Shown here: in pieces, positions 28,573 through 39,395 of the stretch
How the letters are laid out: each line of letters begins with the position of its first letter
Numbering within the stretch: the first letter of the stretch is position 1
Assembly: GCF_900241005.1 (NCBI RefSeq)
Contig: NZ_OEST01000002.1
Coordinates: 248,001-312,000 of the forward strand
Direction of reading: 5' to 3'
DNA: 64,000 nt
Source: Bacteroides cutis
GTDB lineage: Bacteria > Bacteroidota > Bacteroidia > Bacteroidales > Bacteroidaceae
Notes under the pieces: generated by a model
The model's database searches: none
Seen by the model: only the letters and a program-made list of their open reading frames with translations
Told to the model about the DNA's origin: nothing
Made by a program: the position numbers and the translations under genes

Positions 28573-29157
28573 ATGAATAATTTTAAAGTATTGATGAACG
28601 GGATTGTCAAAGAAAATCCTACGTTTGTGCTCCTGCTTGGTATGTGTCCTACGTTGGGTACAACCTCTTCTGCTGTCAATGGTATGGGTATGGGCTTGGC
28701 GACAATGTTCGTATTGATTTGCTCTAATGTGGTTATTTCAGCCATCAAGAATTTGATACCTGACATGGTACGTATCCCTTCGTTTATTGTGGTGATTGCT
28801 TCTTTCGTAACATTATTGCAAATGATTATGCAAGCATATGTTCCTGCTCTTTATGCCACTCTAGGGCTGTTTATTCCCTTGATTGTAGTAAACTGTATCG
28901 TATTGGGACGTGCCGAAGCATTCGCTGCCAAAAACAATCCGGTATCTTCCTTCTTTGATGGTTTAGGTATGGGACTGGGCTTTACTATCGCATTGACATT
29001 GCTGGGAGCTGTTCGTGAGTTTTTAGGTACAGGCAAAATCTTTAACATAACATTTCTTCCCGAAGAATATGGTATGTTGTTGTTTGTCCTTGCACCGGGT
29101 GCATTTATCGCATTGGGATATCTCATTGCACTGGTCAACAGTTTCAAGAAAGCATAA
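28573..29157 (+). CDS. rnfE: Rnf complex membrane subunit RnfE
   Basis: A 194-aa membrane protein with six hydrophobic helices, paralogous to RnfA. The conserved Cys-containing half-helices GMCPTLGTTSSAVNGMGMG near residue 24 and VNCIVLGRAEAFA near residue 109 line the membrane-embedded iron site in Rnf/Nqr (family knowledge). A purine-rich stretch (AAAGGAGTAGAAG) precedes the ATG and is one of the better Shine-Dalgarno sites in this window. It acts with RnfA and RnfD in electron transfer across the membrane. Confidence 0.95.
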   Translation: MNNFKVLMNGIVKENPTFVLLLGMCPTLGTTSSAVNGMGMGLATMFVLICSNVVISAIKNLIPDMVRIPSFIVVIASFVTLLQMIMQAYVPALYATLGLFIPLIVVNCIVLGRAEAFAAKNNPVSSFFDGLGMGLGFTIALTLLGAVREFLGTGKIFNITFLPEEYGMLLFVLAPGAFIALGYLIALVNSFKKA

Positions 29158-29186
29158 TTTGTAATTCATAATTAGTAATTGATATT

Positions 29187-29765
29187 ATGGAATATATATT
29201 AATATTTATTTCGGCAATCTTTGTAAACAACATCGTATTGTCGCAATTCTTGGGAATTTGTCCGTTTCTGGGCGTATCCAAGAAAGTAGAGACAGCGTTA
29301 GGTATGTCGGCTGCGGTAGCTTTTGTGCTCACCATTGCTACTATCGTAACATTCCTTATTCAGAAGTATGTACTTGATGCTTTTGGTTTAGGTTATTTGC
29401 AGACAATTACTTTTATTCTGGTGATTGCTGCATTGGTACAGATGGTAGAAATCATCCTGAAGAAAGTATCTCCTTCTTTATACCAAGCTTTGGGTGTGTT
29501 CTTGCCGTTAATTACAACTAATTGTTGTATTCTTGGTGTTGCTATTCTTGTTATTCAAAAAGACTATGATTTGCTAACAGGTGTGGTTTATGCATTTTCT
29601 ACAGCTCTTGGGTTTGGTCTGGCACTTACATTGTTTGCCGGTTTGCGCGAACAGATGAGTCTTGTCAGTATTCCGAAGGGTATGCAGGGAACTCCTATCG
29701 CTTTGATTACGGCAGGTTTGCTGGCAATGGCATTTATGGGATTCTCGGGAGTAGTGAAAATTTAA
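29187..29765 (+). CDS. rnfA: Rnf complex membrane subunit RnfA
   Basis: A 192-aa membrane subunit with six hydrophobic segments. The signature half-helices NNIVLSQFLGICPFLGVSKK near residue 14 and TTNCCILGVAILV near residue 106 contain the conserved cysteines shared with RnfE and Nqr subunits. Last gene of the operon; a terminator hairpin lies 31 bp after its stop. The 29-bp spacer before it is made of short AT-rich near-repeats (TAATTCATAATTAGTAATTG). Confidence 0.96.
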   Translation: MEYILIFISAIFVNNIVLSQFLGICPFLGVSKKVETALGMSAAVAFVLTIATIVTFLIQKYVLDAFGLGYLQTITFILVIAALVQMVEIILKKVSPSLYQALGVFLPLITTNCCILGVAILVIQKDYDLLTGVVYAFSTALGFGLALTLFAGLREQMSLVSIPKGMQGTPIALITAGLLAMAFMGFSGVVKI

Positions 29766-29795
29766 GGTGAAATAATTCACTATAGTTTATAAGAG

Positions 29796-29855
29796 TCCTA
29801 TAGAGGTTTCTTTCTTTATATGGTATCCGTGAAAGAAAAATCTCTATAGGATTTT
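29796..29855 (+). terminator. Terminator after the rnf operon
   Basis: TCCTATAGAG at 29796-29805 pairs with CTCTATAGGA at 29842-29851, with further partial pairing of the T-rich and A-rich arms inside, and TTTTG follows. Confidence 0.78.
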
Positions 29856-29959
29856 GTATATTCTGTAGTGGACAATCATAGTTATCGCACACGGTAATAT
29901 AGTTACGCTTTTTAGTTAATTTTTTCTTCTATATTGAGTATATTCTGAATTTATTTCCT

Positions 29960-29967
29960 TACATTTG
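29960..29967 (+). promoter_or_regulatory. Candidate galE -7 box
   Basis: TACATTTG matches TAnnTTTG and lies 40 bp before the galE ATG. A weak ATTG about 23 bp upstream could act as the -33 element. Confidence 0.5.
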
Positions 29968-30007
29968 TGGCGTAGAGATAACCTATAAAGCTAAATTATC
30001 TATTTAT

Positions 30008-31042
30008 ATGAAAGAAAAGATTTTGGTTACTGGTGGAACCGGTTATATTGGCTCACACACTGTAGTAGAACTTCAAAACGCAGGTTATGAAGTTGTTATT
30101 GTTGATAATTTGTCAAACTCTAGCGCAGATGTTGTAGATAACATTGAAAAAGTATCGGGTATCCGTCCTGCATTTGAAAAGTTGGATTGTTTGGATTTTG
30201 CCGGTCTTGACGCTGTGTTTACCAAATATAAAGGTATTAAAGCAATTATCCATTTTGCTGCTAGCAAGGCTGTAGGTGAATCGGTTCAAAAACCATTGCT
30301 TTATTATCGTAATAACTTGGTTTCTTTGATTAATTTGCTTGAGTTGATGCCGAAGCATGGAGTAACAGGTATCGTATTTTCATCTTCCTGTACTGTATAT
30401 GGTCAGCCTGATGAGCTTCCAGTAACAGAGAAAGCTCCTATTAAAAAAGCGGAATCTCCTTACGGTAATACGAAGCAGATTAATGAAGAAATCGTACGTG
30501 ATACCGTTGCTTCTGGTGCTCCTATCAATGCTATTTTGTTGCGTTATTTCAATCCGATTGGCGCACACCCTACTGCATTACTCGGTGAGTTGCCTAACGG
30601 AGTTCCACAGAATTTGATACCCTATCTCACTCAAACAGCTATCGGTATTCGTGAGAAACTGAGTGTATTTGGTGATGATTACGATACTCCTGATGGTTCT
30701 TGTATTCGCGACTTCATCAATGTAGTTGATTTGGCAAAGGCACATGTCGTGGCTATTCGTCGTATTCTTGAAAAGAAGCAAAAAGAAAAAGTAGAAGTAT
30801 TCAATATTGGTACAGGTCGTGGTCTTTCTGTATTAGAATTGATTAATGCTTTTGAAAAAGCAACAGGTGTGAAATTGAATTATCAGATTGTAGGACGTCG
30901 TGCCGGAGATATTGTAAAGGTGTGGGCTGATCCCGAGCTGGCTAATAATGAGCTAGGGTGGAAGGCAGAAGTCGGTATTGAAGATACTTTACGTTCTGCA
31001 TGGAATTGGCAGTTGAAACTTCGTGAGAGAGGTATTCAGTAA
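30008..31042 (+). CDS. galE: UDP-glucose 4-epimerase
   Basis: Interconverts UDP-glucose and UDP-galactose, linking galactose use to glycan synthesis. The 344-aa length is normal. Residues 7-14 hold the NAD-binding TGGTGYIGSH loop, SSSCTVYGQP carries the catalytic Ser/Thr region, and SPYGNTKQINEE carries the Tyr-x3-Lys pair. RYFNPIGAHPTALLGE is diagnostic for GalE. It is a single-gene unit between the rnf terminator and its own downstream hairpins, away from the polysaccharide locus, consistent with a housekeeping copy. Confidence 0.95.
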   Translation: MKEKILVTGGTGYIGSHTVVELQNAGYEVVIVDNLSNSSADVVDNIEKVSGIRPAFEKLDCLDFAGLDAVFTKYKGIKAIIHFAASKAVGESVQKPLLYYRNNLVSLINLLELMPKHGVTGIVFSSSCTVYGQPDELPVTEKAPIKKAESPYGNTKQINEEIVRDTVASGAPINAILLRYFNPIGAHPTALLGELPNGVPQNLIPYLTQTAIGIREKLSVFGDDYDTPDGSCIRDFINVVDLAKAHVVAIRRILEKKQKEKVEVFNIGTGRGLSVLELINAFEKATGVKLNYQIVGRRAGDIVKVWADPELANNELGWKAEVGIEDTLRSAWNWQLKLRERGIQ

Positions 31043-31078
31043 GTAAATTTTGAATTTGTGTTTTTTAACAAATAAGAA

Positions 31079-31108
31079 ATAAACAAATGCATCCCCGCAT
31101 TTGTTTAT
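31079..31108 (+). terminator. Hairpin downstream of galE
   Basis: A perfect 12-bp stem (ATAAACAAATGC/GCATTTGTTTAT) with the loop ATCCCC lies 37 bp after the galE stop. The downstream arm is T-rich, but there is no long T-run after it. Confidence 0.65.
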
Positions 31109-31237
31109 ATTGTGCAAATCAGCCTGAAGCTGTTTATGTATATGTGAATATCCGTAATTGGTACGTATGCCTCCCCGGCATAGACAGGTAAGATTGCATA
31201 GTAGTTTTGTCGTGTTTTATTTTGTGTTTGTGTTGTG

Positions 31238-31267
31238 AATAAGCCTTGTCGCGAGACAGGGCTTATT
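31238..31267. terminator. Bidirectional terminator between galE and DUF5106-type gene
   Basis: A 13-bp stem (AATAAGCCTTGTC/GACAGGGCTTATT, one G-U pair) with a GCGA tetraloop is followed by eight T on the + strand. It overlaps the last codons of the minus-strand gene. Confidence 0.85.
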
Positions 31268-32234
31268 TTTTTTCGCCCATCATGAATGGATTCTGTTTCA
31301 ATTGTTGTCTGGTTAAAAAATCATCAATTTCCATTACCGTTGCATCTTTCAGTATTACAACTTTATTCTTATCCAATAGATAAAGAGTCGGGATAGCTTT
31401 CAAGTCATAAAGATGTTGGGTCTCTATCACTTGTTTTTTGTCATATCCGTTTATCCACTCTTTAGGAAAGTTGGAAAGATGCTTATGCCATTCCTCTAAA
31501 TCTATATCTGGGTAGATGGCAAGAATTTGTAGTTGTTTCTGGGCAATGGCTTGGTTAATGGCAGATGCTTGTTTTAGGGTTTCAATGGTTTCGGTACAAG
31601 CGTGGCATCCAGGATTGTTAATGAATAATAGAGTATAAAGAGCATTTACTCCGTAAAGGCTATCTTCCTTTCCTGATACAAGAGTATATCTGAAATTCAA
31701 AGCTTTAGTACCTACGCGATTTTTCTGTGCAAGTTCCCGACGGGCTTGTGGACGGATTTTCTCTGTATTATTTAGGATAGGAGAAGCCAACATTGCATCC
31801 AATACAGAAATATATAATTCTTCATTCCGCATGGGTGAATTGGGATCATACAGGTACTTGTTTGCTAAGTCTGTCATATACAGATAAAACTTCTTCTCTT
31901 TTTCAGCTTGTACAAATACTTCTTTCAAAGCAGTATCGGCCTTTTTTGCCGGAACAATCTTCAGTATGTCAATATAGTCTACCCATGCTTGTTCCGTTAT
32001 TTCTGGATGATGTATGTAGTTTGTATCTGCGAAATTCACATGATCCCAGTAATGGCGTACTAGATAATCTGCACGAAGTTCAGGAGTATTCAACATAGGT
32101 GGAATAGCTGGTAGTACAAATGTAGTAATAGTATCAGACAATATATCTGTCTGTGTACCGGAATGTATCTTGCCGTTTCCACAAGCAGTACAGAGACTGA
32201 ACAGCAATAGTAGAGAAGACGATTTGTATTTCAT
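31263..32234 (-). CDS. DUF5106-type thioredoxin-like lipoprotein
   Basis: A 323-aa exported protein. The N-terminus (MKYKSSSLLLLFSLCTACGN) looks like a lipoprotein signal with acceptor Cys18, although the -3 position is Cys rather than Leu. Residues about 40-180 resemble the DUF5106 helical domain found before thioredoxin domains in Bacteroidota. The C-terminal part is a thioredoxin fold with the redox motif C210-His-Ala-C213 in NPGCHACTET and a cis-Pro-like IPTLYLL. It probably acts as a periplasmic thiol oxidoreductase; the partner is unknown. It stands alone, with a -7 box 35 bp before the start. Confidence 0.8.
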   Translation of the reverse strand: MKYKSSSLLLLFSLCTACGNGKIHSGTQTDILSDTITTFVLPAIPPMLNTPELRADYLVRHYWDHVNFADTNYIHHPEITEQAWVDYIDILKIVPAKKADTALKEVFVQAEKEKKFYLYMTDLANKYLYDPNSPMRNEELYISVLDAMLASPILNNTEKIRPQARRELAQKNRVGTKALNFRYTLVSGKEDSLYGVNALYTLLFINNPGCHACTETIETLKQASAINQAIAQKQLQILAIYPDIDLEEWHKHLSNFPKEWINGYDKKQVIETQHLYDLKAIPTLYLLDKNKVVILKDATVMEIDDFLTRQQLKQNPFMMGEKK

Positions 32235-32269
32235 TTTAATTTCAGATTTTGTGATATGATTATGGAATA

Positions 32270-32277
32270 CAAAGATA
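32270..32277 (-). promoter_or_regulatory. Candidate -7 box of the DUF5106-type gene
   Basis: TATCTTTG on the minus strand matches TAnnTTTG and lies 35 bp before the ATG. Confidence 0.5.
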
Positions 32278-32416
32278 ATGATAAGGTTTGTTATATGGTG
32301 ATTTTTTTATAAATACCTGACATGACAAAGTATGCAGACAAGCATATTAAATAGTAGAGTAGAAGTAGATAATATAGACAATGATATCTGTTATTTTGTT
32401 TTATTTGTTATCTATT

Positions 32417-32444
32417 TAAGAGGTTGGATAATAGCCACCTCTTA
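32417..32444 (+). other. Stem-loop in the atp leader region
   Basis: TAAGAGGT pairs with ACCTCTTA over 8 bp, with two further G-C pairs inside after one bulge. No T-run follows. It lies within the 524-bp non-coding interval 32,235-32,758, which otherwise shows no gene; it could be part of a long leader RNA. Confidence 0.35.
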
Positions 32445-32731
32445 CTAACTGTTAACCAATGTTACCTTTTCTGTAACAAATTGTTCTAATTGTAATATTA
32501 ATCGTTCAAAATCGTATAATTTATAGAAAAAAAGCTATAGAGGAGAACAATAGGACGTGTTTTGTTTATACATTTGCGAAGTTGTTTATGTAACCATTTG
32601 GATGAACAAAAGTCATCTGTAAATGTTATTCGTATAAACATAGATTGAGTTTTGATGAAACGACGCGACTGGGCTGAACTTAATTTGAGGATAATACGCG
32701 ACAACTCACAACTTTACCTGATAATAATTAA

Positions 32732-34279
<1,548 letters not shown>

Positions 34280-34283
34280 GAGA

Positions 34284-34529
34284 ATGAAAGAATTGCATTT
34301 GAATGTTATATCGCCTGACAAGGAAATCTTTAATGGTGAAGTAAACAGTGTTACATTGCCTGGAACGATAGGTTCGTTTACTATCTTGCCACAGCATGCA
34401 CCCGTGGTCTCGTCGTTGGTCGCAGGCAGATTAGTATATCTGACACCTGATGACGAAGAACATACACTGGATATCAAAGGCGGTTTTATTGAAATGAGCA
34501 GTAACAAGGTTTCTGTTTGTATCGATTGA
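34284..34529 (+). CDS. atpC: F1 ATP synthase subunit epsilon, short form
   Basis: Central-stalk subunit of F1, 81 aa. The N-terminal beta-sandwich is complete (KELHLNVISPDKEIFNGEV; PGTIGSFTILPQHAPVVS). The C-terminal helical hairpin that inhibits ATP hydrolysis in the roughly 135-aa E. coli protein is absent: the gene ends right after the sandwich (IEMSSNKVSVCID). The start is ATG 34284, 5 bp after atpD; longer open frame upstream lies inside atpD and is not used. Short epsilon is common in Bacteroidota. Confidence 0.93.
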   Translation: MKELHLNVISPDKEIFNGEVNSVTLPGTIGSFTILPQHAPVVSSLVAGRLVYLTPDDEEHTLDIKGGFIEMSSNKVSVCID

Positions 34530-34570
34530 TTTTTTCTTTTATTTTGATTTATAAATAAAATCGGATAGAC

Positions 34571-34996
34571 GTGATTATTAGTATTACAAAACGGAATTAC
34601 TTGTTGCATACAGCACTTTTGACGGTATTGATAGGAGGGATAGGCGGATGGATATATTTTTCAATTTTTCCGTACCATTATTTTGGTGGTTATCCGTTGA
34701 TACCAATTTACTATTTTGTTTTCGGTGCATTTATGATTAGCATGGTGGAGAATTGCCGCCATAGAATGCCGAAACGGATGTTACAGATTTACTTGTTGAT
34801 GCGGGTCATGAGGATGTTGCTCTCTATTATTGTGATGTTGATTTATTGTATCATTGTACGTAAGGAGGCTAAAGAATTTCTGTTGACGTTTATCGTGAAT
34901 TATGTGATATATTTGACTTATGATACCTGGTTTTTCTTCACCTTTGAAGCGAACCGAAGATTGAAAAAGAAAAAAGAAAATGAAACAATTGCGTAA
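34571..34996 (+). CDS. AtpI-like small membrane protein in the atp operon
   Basis: A 141-aa membrane protein with four hydrophobic segments (LLHTALLTVLIGGIGGWIYF; IPIYYFVFGAFMISMV; MRMLLSIIVMLIYCIIV; LLTFIVNYVIYLTYDTWFFF) and basic ends. It has the position expected for AtpI, the assembly factor for the c-ring, between atpC and atpB, but sequence similarity is not evident to me. The start is GTG 34571; the next in-frame Met is about 50 residues further in. It overlaps atpB by 17 bp, so the two are translated together. Confidence 0.72.
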   Translation: MIISITKRNYLLHTALLTVLIGGIGGWIYFSIFPYHYFGGYPLIPIYYFVFGAFMISMVENCRHRMPKRMLQIYLLMRVMRMLLSIIVMLIYCIIVRKEAKEFLLTFIVNYVIYLTYDTWFFFTFEANRRLKKKKENETIA

Positions 34997-36167
34997 CATA
35001 CTGATCGGAGTGCTGTTGGCATTGGGATTGTCACTATCTGTCCCGATGCGGGCTGACAGTATCCCTGTTACCATAGAAGAGTTCAAAGCGGACTTAGATA
35101 GCATTGCCCGGCATGATAACGTGACGGCTGCCGAAGAAAAAGAAAATACGGTGGACGTGAAGGAAATTGTTTTCGGACATATCGGTGACTCATATGAGTG
35201 GCACATCACGACTTGGGGAAAAGCACATATCACTATTCCATTGCCTGTGATTTTATATAGTCGTTCTTCGGGATGGCATGTGTTCCTTTCTTCACGCCTT
35301 GAAGAAAATGGAGGTAGTTATGAAGGCTTTTCACTGGCTCCTGTGGGGAGTAAGCATGAAGGAAAACTGGTGGAGTATGATGCTGTAGGAAATGAAGTAA
35401 GACCTTTAGATATTTCTATTACAAAAGTGACGTTGGCATTACTTATCAATAGTGTTTTGTTGCTTGTCATCATCTTGAGTGTGGCTCAGTGGTATCGTAA
35501 GCATCCGCAAGGTAGTGCAGCTCCCGGTGGATTTGTAGGATTTATGGAAATGTTTATTATGATGGTGAATGATGATATCATCAAGAGTTGCGTAGGTCCT
35601 AAGTACCGTAAGTTTGCACCCTACTTGTTGACGGCATTTTTCTTTATTTTTATCAATAATTTGATGGGGTTGGTTCCATTCTTCCCGGGTGGTGCTAATG
35701 TAACGGGAAATATCGCTATCACGATGGTGTTGGCTATTTGTACTTTCCTTGCCGTAAATATTTTCGGAACAAAAACCTATTGGAAAGATATTTTTTGGCC
35801 GGATGTGCCTTGGTGGTTGAAAGTGCCCATACCCATGATGCCGTTCATTGAGTTCTTTGGAATATTTACTAAGCCGTTTGCTTTGATGATTCGTCTTTTC
35901 GCCAATATGCTGGCGGGACATATGGCGATGTTGGTGCTTACGTGTTTAATCTTTATTTCCGCTAGTATGGGACCTGCTTTAAACGGTACATTGACAGTTG
36001 CCTCAGTGTTGTTCAATATTTTTATGAATGCATTGGAACTGTTGGTCGCATTTATCCAGGCATATGTGTTCACAATGTTGTCAGCTGTATTCATCGGATT
36101 GGCGCAGGAAGAACATCAGGAAAAGGCGGGAGCGAAGGTAATGAGAGATGATAAAATTATGAAGTGA
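34980..36167 (+). CDS. atpB: F0 ATP synthase subunit a
   Basis: Membrane subunit forming the proton half-channels, 395 aa against about 270 in E. coli. The extra length is an N-terminal signal-like segment (NILIGVLLALGLSLSVPMRA) followed by a polar domain of about 130 residues, as in other Bacteroidota. The essential Arg lies in FALMIRLFANMLAGHMAML, followed by LELLVAFIQAYVFTMLSAVFIGLA, the usual last helix. The N-terminal region is expected to be periplasmic. It overlaps the preceding gene by 17 bp and is followed by atpE. Confidence 0.95.
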   Translation: MKQLRNILIGVLLALGLSLSVPMRADSIPVTIEEFKADLDSIARHDNVTAAEEKENTVDVKEIVFGHIGDSYEWHITTWGKAHITIPLPVILYSRSSGWHVFLSSRLEENGGSYEGFSLAPVGSKHEGKLVEYDAVGNEVRPLDISITKVTLALLINSVLLLVIILSVAQWYRKHPQGSAAPGGFVGFMEMFIMMVNDDIIKSCVGPKYRKFAPYLLTAFFFIFINNLMGLVPFFPGGANVTGNIAITMVLAICTFLAVNIFGTKTYWKDIFWPDVPWWLKVPIPMMPFIEFFGIFTKPFALMIRLFANMLAGHMAMLVLTCLIFISASMGPALNGTLTVASVLFNIFMNALELLVAFIQAYVFTMLSAVFIGLAQEEHQEKAGAKVMRDDKIMK

Positions 36168-36206
36168 TAATTGAGAATATAAACATTAATAAAAATAATC
36201 ATTTAA

Positions 36207-36476
<270 letters not shown>

Positions 36477-36485
36477 CATAAAATT

Positions 36486-36992
36486 ATGTCATTGTTATTA
36501 CCCGATAGTGGTTTGTTGTTCTGGATGCTCCTCTCATTTGGTGTGGTGTTTGTTGTGTTGGCAAAATACGGTTTCCCCGTCATCACTAAGATGGTGGAAG
36601 GTCGTAAGACCTACATAGACCAATCCATGGAGGTGGCACGCGAAGCAAATGCCCAACTCTCCAAATTGAAAGAGCAGAGTGAGGCATTGATTGCTGCTGC
36701 AAACAAAGAGCAGGGACGTATTCTGCGGGAGGCGATGCACGAGCGTGACAAGATTATCGTCGAAGCGCGTAAACAGGCGGAAGTCGCTGCGCAGAAGGAA
36801 CTGGATGATGTGAAAAAACAGATACAGCAGGAGAAGGAAGAAGCTATCCGCGACATTCGTCGTCAAGTAGCAGTGCTTTCAGTAGATATTGCAGAGAAGG
36901 TAATTCGTAAAAATCTGGATGAGAAGCATGAGCAGATGGAAATGATTGACCGGATGCTGGATGAAATGCTGACAGCAAAGGAGAATAATTAA
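36486..36992 (+). CDS. atpF: F0 ATP synthase subunit b
   Basis: Peripheral stalk subunit of 168 aa. One N-terminal membrane helix ([18 protein letters not shown]) is followed by a long, highly charged helix (residues about 30-160) that forms the right- or left-handed coiled stalk, including the Arg/Lys/Glu-rich stretch [17 protein letters not shown]. The [11 protein letters not shown] region near the C-terminus contacts delta. Length is standard. Confidence 0.95.
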   Translation: MSLLLPDSGLLFWMLLSFGVVFVVLAKYGFPVITKMVEGRKTYIDQSMEVAREANAQLSKLKEQSEALIAAANKEQGRILREAMHERDKIIVEARKQAEVAAQKELDDVKKQIQQEKEEAIRDIRRQVAVLSVDIAEKVIRKNLDEKHEQMEMIDRMLDEMLTAKENN

Positions 36993-37017
36993 ACATTCAT
37001 CATTAAACATTACAAAA

Positions 37018-37578
37018 GTGGATATAGGAATTGTTTCGATGCGATATGCAAAAGCACTTATGGAGTATGTCAAGAGTATGGGGACAGAAGATATAATGTA
37101 CGCTGAAATGCGTATGTTGACGAGAAGCTTCGAAAAACATCCTGACCTGCGTGAAGCATTGGATAATCCCATTTTAACGATACGAGAGAAGTTTACGCTC
37201 ATTTGTACCGCTGCTGTGGGGGATGCCCCTGCCGGACGTGAGTTTATTCGTTTCATTACTTTGGTGTTGAAAAACAAGCGCGAGTCTTTTCTTCAGTATA
37301 TTGCTTTGAGCTTCCTGAAACTTTACCGCAATGACAAGCATATTGGTGTAGCAAAGTTGATAACTGCTGTGCCTGTGAGCCGGGATGTTTGGGAACGTAT
37401 CAGAAATAGTGCTTCTAATTTGCTGCATGCTGAAATGGAGTTGCAAACCGAAGTAGATCCGTCCATTGAAGGTGGTTTTGTATTCGATATCAATGATTAT
37501 CGTCTGGATGCAAGTATCGCTACTCAGCTTAAAAAAGTGAAACAACAGTTCATTGATAAGAATAGAAGAATTGTGTGA
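37018..37578 (+). CDS. atpH: F1 ATP synthase subunit delta
   Basis: Peripheral stalk cap of 186 aa joining b to the top of alpha3beta3. The N-terminal helical domain begins VSMRYAKALMEYVK, typical of AtpH. The C-terminal domain has ELQTEVDPSIEGGFVFDINDYRLDASI, the conserved GG(F)-containing strand, and ends in KKVKQQFIDK. The start is GTG 37018; ATG 37039 is a possible alternative beginning at MRYAKAL. The spacer after it is duplicated further down the operon. Confidence 0.92.
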   Translation: MDIGIVSMRYAKALMEYVKSMGTEDIMYAEMRMLTRSFEKHPDLREALDNPILTIREKFTLICTAAVGDAPAGREFIRFITLVLKNKRESFLQYIALSFLKLYRNDKHIGVAKLITAVPVSRDVWERIRNSASNLLHAEMELQTEVDPSIEGGFVFDINDYRLDASIATQLKKVKQQFIDKNRRIV

Positions 37579-37613
37579 TTTACGATTGGAAGATTTGCAA
37601 TTTATAATTAAAG

Positions 37614-37694
37614 TTTTGGTTGTAAAAAGTGAATCGGTCTGATAAAAAAGAGTAATGTCAATTGTAAATCGTAAATAATTAAATTGTAAATAAA
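37614..37694 (+). repeat. Copy 1 of an approximately 81-bp direct repeat before atpA
   Basis: The spacer from TTTTGGTTGTAAA to the atpA start is nearly the same as 39,314-39,395 before atpG, with about ten differences by eye. Both copies end directly at the next ATG and share GTAAATCGTAAATAATTAAA. Confidence 0.85.
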
Positions 37695-39281
37695 ATGTTG
37701 TCTGGAAATATAAAAGTAAGCGAAGTTTCCGATATACTCCGTAAGCAGTTGGAAGGGATTGATACCCGTGTGCAACTAGATGAAATCGGTACGGTGCTGC
37801 AAGTCAGTGATGGTGTGGCTCGTATCTATGGATTGCGCAATGCCGAAGCAAACGAGTTGTTGGAATTCGACAACGGTATTAAAGCCATTGTAATGAATCT
37901 TGAGGAAGACAATGTAGGTGCCGTGTTATTGGGACCTACGGATAAAATTAAAGAGGGGTATGTGGTAAAACGTACCAAACGTATTGCTTCTATCATGGTA
38001 GGTGAGGGTATGTTGGGACGTGTTATCGATCCGCTGGGAGCACCGTTGGACGGAAAGGGACTGATAGGTGGTGAGCTTTGTGAAATGCCGTTGGAACGGA
38101 AAGCGCCGGGAGTTATTTTTCGCCAGCCGGTAAATCAACCGTTGCAGACGGGATTGAAAGCTGTGGATGCCATGATTCCTATCGGGCGTGGGCAACGTGA
38201 GTTGATTATCGGTGACCGACAGACGGGGAAGACTGCTATCGCTATTGATACTATTATTAATCAGCGTGCCAATTTTGAAGTGGGAGATCCTGTGTATTGT
38301 ATTTATGTTGCAATTGGGCAGAAAGGTTCTACGGTGGCGTCTATCGTGAATACGTTGCGCGAATATGGTGCTATGGACTATACAATTGTTGTAGCTGCTA
38401 CAGCTGGTGATCCGGCCGCTTTGCAGTATTATGCTCCGTTTGCGGGTGCTGCCATTGGTGAATATTTTCGTGATACCGGTCGCCATGCGCTGGTGGTTTA
38501 TGATGATTTGTCCAAACAAGCAGTAGCTTATCGTGAAGTATCTTTGATTTTACGTCGTCCTTCGGGACGTGAAGCTTATCCGGGTGATATCTTCTACTTA
38601 CATTCTCGTTTGCTTGAACGTGCAGCAAAGATTATTAATCAGGAAGAAGTGGCTCGTGAAATGAATGATTTGCCGGAAAGCCTGAAGGGTAAAGTAAAAG
38701 GTGGTGGTTCGTTGACTGCATTGCCTATCATCGAGACACAGGCAGGTGATGTATCTGCGTATATTCCCACAAATGTAATTTCTATTACCGACGGACAGAT
38801 ATTCCTTGATACAAACCTCTTTAATCAGGGTAATCGTCCGGCTATTGATGTAGGTATCTCTGTAAGTCGTGTAGGTGGTAATGCTCAGATTAAGGCAATG
38901 AAGAAGGTGGCGGGTACATTGAAAATAGACCAGGCACAGTATCGTGAGCTGGAAGCATTTACCAAATTTAGCGGTGATATGGACCCTGTGACAGCGTTGA
39001 CTATCGATAAAGGACAGAAAAATACCCGTTTATTGGTGCAAGCTCAATATAGTCCAATTCCTGTAGAAAAACAGATTGCTATTCTTTATTGTGGTACGCA
39101 TGGTTTGTTGAAGAATGTTCCTTTAGATAAAGTTAGTGAATTTGAACGTAGCTTCTTGGAATATCTTGAGATTAATCATTGTGAAGATGTGCTCAATGTA
39201 TTGAAGATGGGGGTGATTGATGATGAAGTTTGCAAGAAAATTGAGGAAACAGCGGAAACGGTGGCGAAACAATTTTCATAA
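37695..39281 (+). CDS. atpA: F1 ATP synthase subunit alpha
   Basis: Non-catalytic nucleotide-binding subunit of F1, 528 aa. The Walker A loop is [13 protein letters not shown], the [16 protein letters not shown] segment follows, and the Walker B-like [16 protein letters not shown] is present. The DELSEED-side tail and the conserved [29 protein letters not shown] confirm the family. Length is slightly above the E. coli 513 aa. It is preceded by a repeated AT-rich spacer rather than a short junction. Confidence 0.97.
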   Translation: MLSGNIKVSEVSDILRKQLEGIDTRVQLDEIGTVLQVSDGVARIYGLRNAEANELLEFDNGIKAIVMNLEEDNVGAVLLGPTDKIKEGYVVKRTKRIASIMVGEGMLGRVIDPLGAPLDGKGLIGGELCEMPLERKAPGVIFRQPVNQPLQTGLKAVDAMIPIGRGQRELIIGDRQTGKTAIAIDTIINQRANFEVGDPVYCIYVAIGQKGSTVASIVNTLREYGAMDYTIVVAATAGDPAALQYYAPFAGAAIGEYFRDTGRHALVVYDDLSKQAVAYREVSLILRRPSGREAYPGDIFYLHSRLLERAAKIINQEEVAREMNDLPESLKGKVKGGGSLTALPIIETQAGDVSAYIPTNVISITDGQIFLDTNLFNQGNRPAIDVGISVSRVGGNAQIKAMKKVAGTLKIDQAQYRELEAFTKFSGDMDPVTALTIDKGQKNTRLLVQAQYSPIPVEKQIAILYCGTHGLLKNVPLDKVSEFERSFLEYLEINHCEDVLNVLKMGVIDDEVCKKIEETAETVAKQFS

Positions 39282-39313
39282 TTTGCAATTGACCGGTTTA
39301 TGATTGAGGTTGC

Positions 39314-39395
39314 TTTTGGTTGTAAAGAGTGAATAAGTCTTATAAAAAAGAGTATTTCCAATCGTAAATCGTAAATAATTAAATCATAAATAGAA
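39314..39395 (+). repeat. Copy 2 of the direct repeat before atpG
   Basis: Near copy of 37,614-37,694, again ending directly at the following start codon. It lacks the coding content of either neighbour and so is a duplicated spacer, not a gene fragment. Confidence 0.85.
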
